The notes under the pieces: model-generated | Told to the model about the DNA's origin: nothing | Seen by the model: the letters and a program-made list of their open reading frames with translations, nothing else | The model's database searches: none | Part shown: positions 13,336 to 13,494 of the stretch, one piece after another | How the letters are laid out: each line of letters starts with the position of its first letter | How positions within the stretch are numbered: the first letter of the stretch is position 1 | Program-made: the position numbers and the translations under genes | Assembly: GCA_900753685.1 (NCBI GenBank) | Contig: CAAEAB010000086.1 | Location: 1 to 13,494 of the forward strand | Source: Lachnospiraceae bacterium | Lineage (GTDB): Bacteria; Bacillota; Clostridia; Lachnospirales; Lachnospiraceae | DNA: 13,494 bases | Direction of reading: 5' to 3'

Positions 13336-13494
13336 AAAATATATTTTAATTTCTACCTAATCATTTTTATAATCTTTTTATTTCTTGAACACAATTTAAT
13401 CACATTTTTTGTGTACTATATAATCATACCGAACAACAAAAGCAAAGAAGCAAAATAACATTATCCCCTCTTGAAGGGGCTGTCGGGAAATAGA
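13336..13494. other. Non-coding right edge
   Basis: After the degV stop there is AT-rich sequence with an AT-only palindrome AAAATATATTTT (13336-13347) but no GC-rich terminator. The last 30 bases hold CCCCT/AGGGG around CTTGA, then GGGGCTGTCGGGAAATAGA at the very edge, which resembles the outer end of some insertion sequences. No gene is visible here. Confidence 0.4.
13389..13424 (+). promoter_or_regulatory. Possible promoter for a gene beyond the window
   Basis: A perfect TATAAT lies at 13419-13424; the -35 is poor (TTAATC, 13396-13401). The inverted repeat ACACAA (13389-13394) / TTGTGT (13409-13414) covers the -35 to spacer region and could be an operator. No coding sequence is seen between here and the window end. 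Confidence 0.35.

Noticed and set aside
1..13494. Search for CRISPR arrays, prophage or integrase genes, complete transposons and riboswitches
   Set aside because: No regularly spaced repeats, phage-type genes, transposase frames or recognisable riboswitch leader were seen.

Overview
The window looks like chromosomal core sequence from a Gram-positive, low-to-mid-GC Firmicute, most likely a Clostridia/Lachnospiraceae gut anaerobe. This rests on strong GGAGG-type ribosome binding sites, consensus sigma-A promoters, the PdxS/PdxT (DXP-independent) route to pyridoxal phosphate, DegV and MocR families, and the style of the protein sequences. I see no phage, CRISPR or complete mobile element. No gene-free stretch exceeds about 165 bases.

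Left part (1-3069, all minus strand). A TrmB-type regulator is cut by the window edge. Upstream of it lies the cluster thyA-folA-ilvE, transcribed in that order from an extended -10 promoter at 3106-3135 and ended by a hairpin at 569-604. ThyA makes dTMP and dihydrofolate, FolA reduces the dihydrofolate, and IlvE (branched-chain aminotransferase) is a metabolically unrelated passenger.

Middle (3235-7020). Divergent from thyA is a plus-strand gene for a RelA/SpoT-type alarmone synthetase domain followed by a roughly 170-residue C-terminal region I do not recognise. It converges on a minus-strand pair, a membrane-anchored TPR protein followed by the ribosome-associated GTPase HflX. A strong bidirectional terminator separates them. 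The TPR-hflX pair has its own promoter just upstream.

Centre right (7082-9400, minus strand). The most unusual gene encodes an RnfC-like iron-sulfur protein fused to an RnfD-like membrane domain. It keeps two 4Fe-4S motifs and the RnfD helices. It appears to have lost both the glycine-rich NADH/FMN motif of RnfC and the covalent-FMN loop of RnfD, and no other Rnf subunit lies nearby. Upstream of it are two tandem terminators and a tRNA-Gly(CCC) gene whose promoter -35 sits inside the end of pdxT.

Right part (9427-13335). pdxS-pdxT (PLP synthase, minus) is divergent from a MocR/PdxR-type regulator (GntR helix-turn-helix plus aminotransferase fold). The shared 124-base control region contains a 16-base perfect palindrome supplying a -10 hexamer on both strands and a tandem 9-base direct repeat. 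A DegV-family fatty-acid-binding protein with its own promoter follows. The last 150 bases are non-coding, with a possible promoter and a sequence resembling an insertion-sequence end.

In five genes the longest reading frame starts upstream of the ribosome binding site. I placed those starts at the internal ATG with proper Shine-Dalgarno spacing: hflX 5651, TPR 7020, rnfC-rnfD 9151, pdxR-like 10989 and degV 12496.
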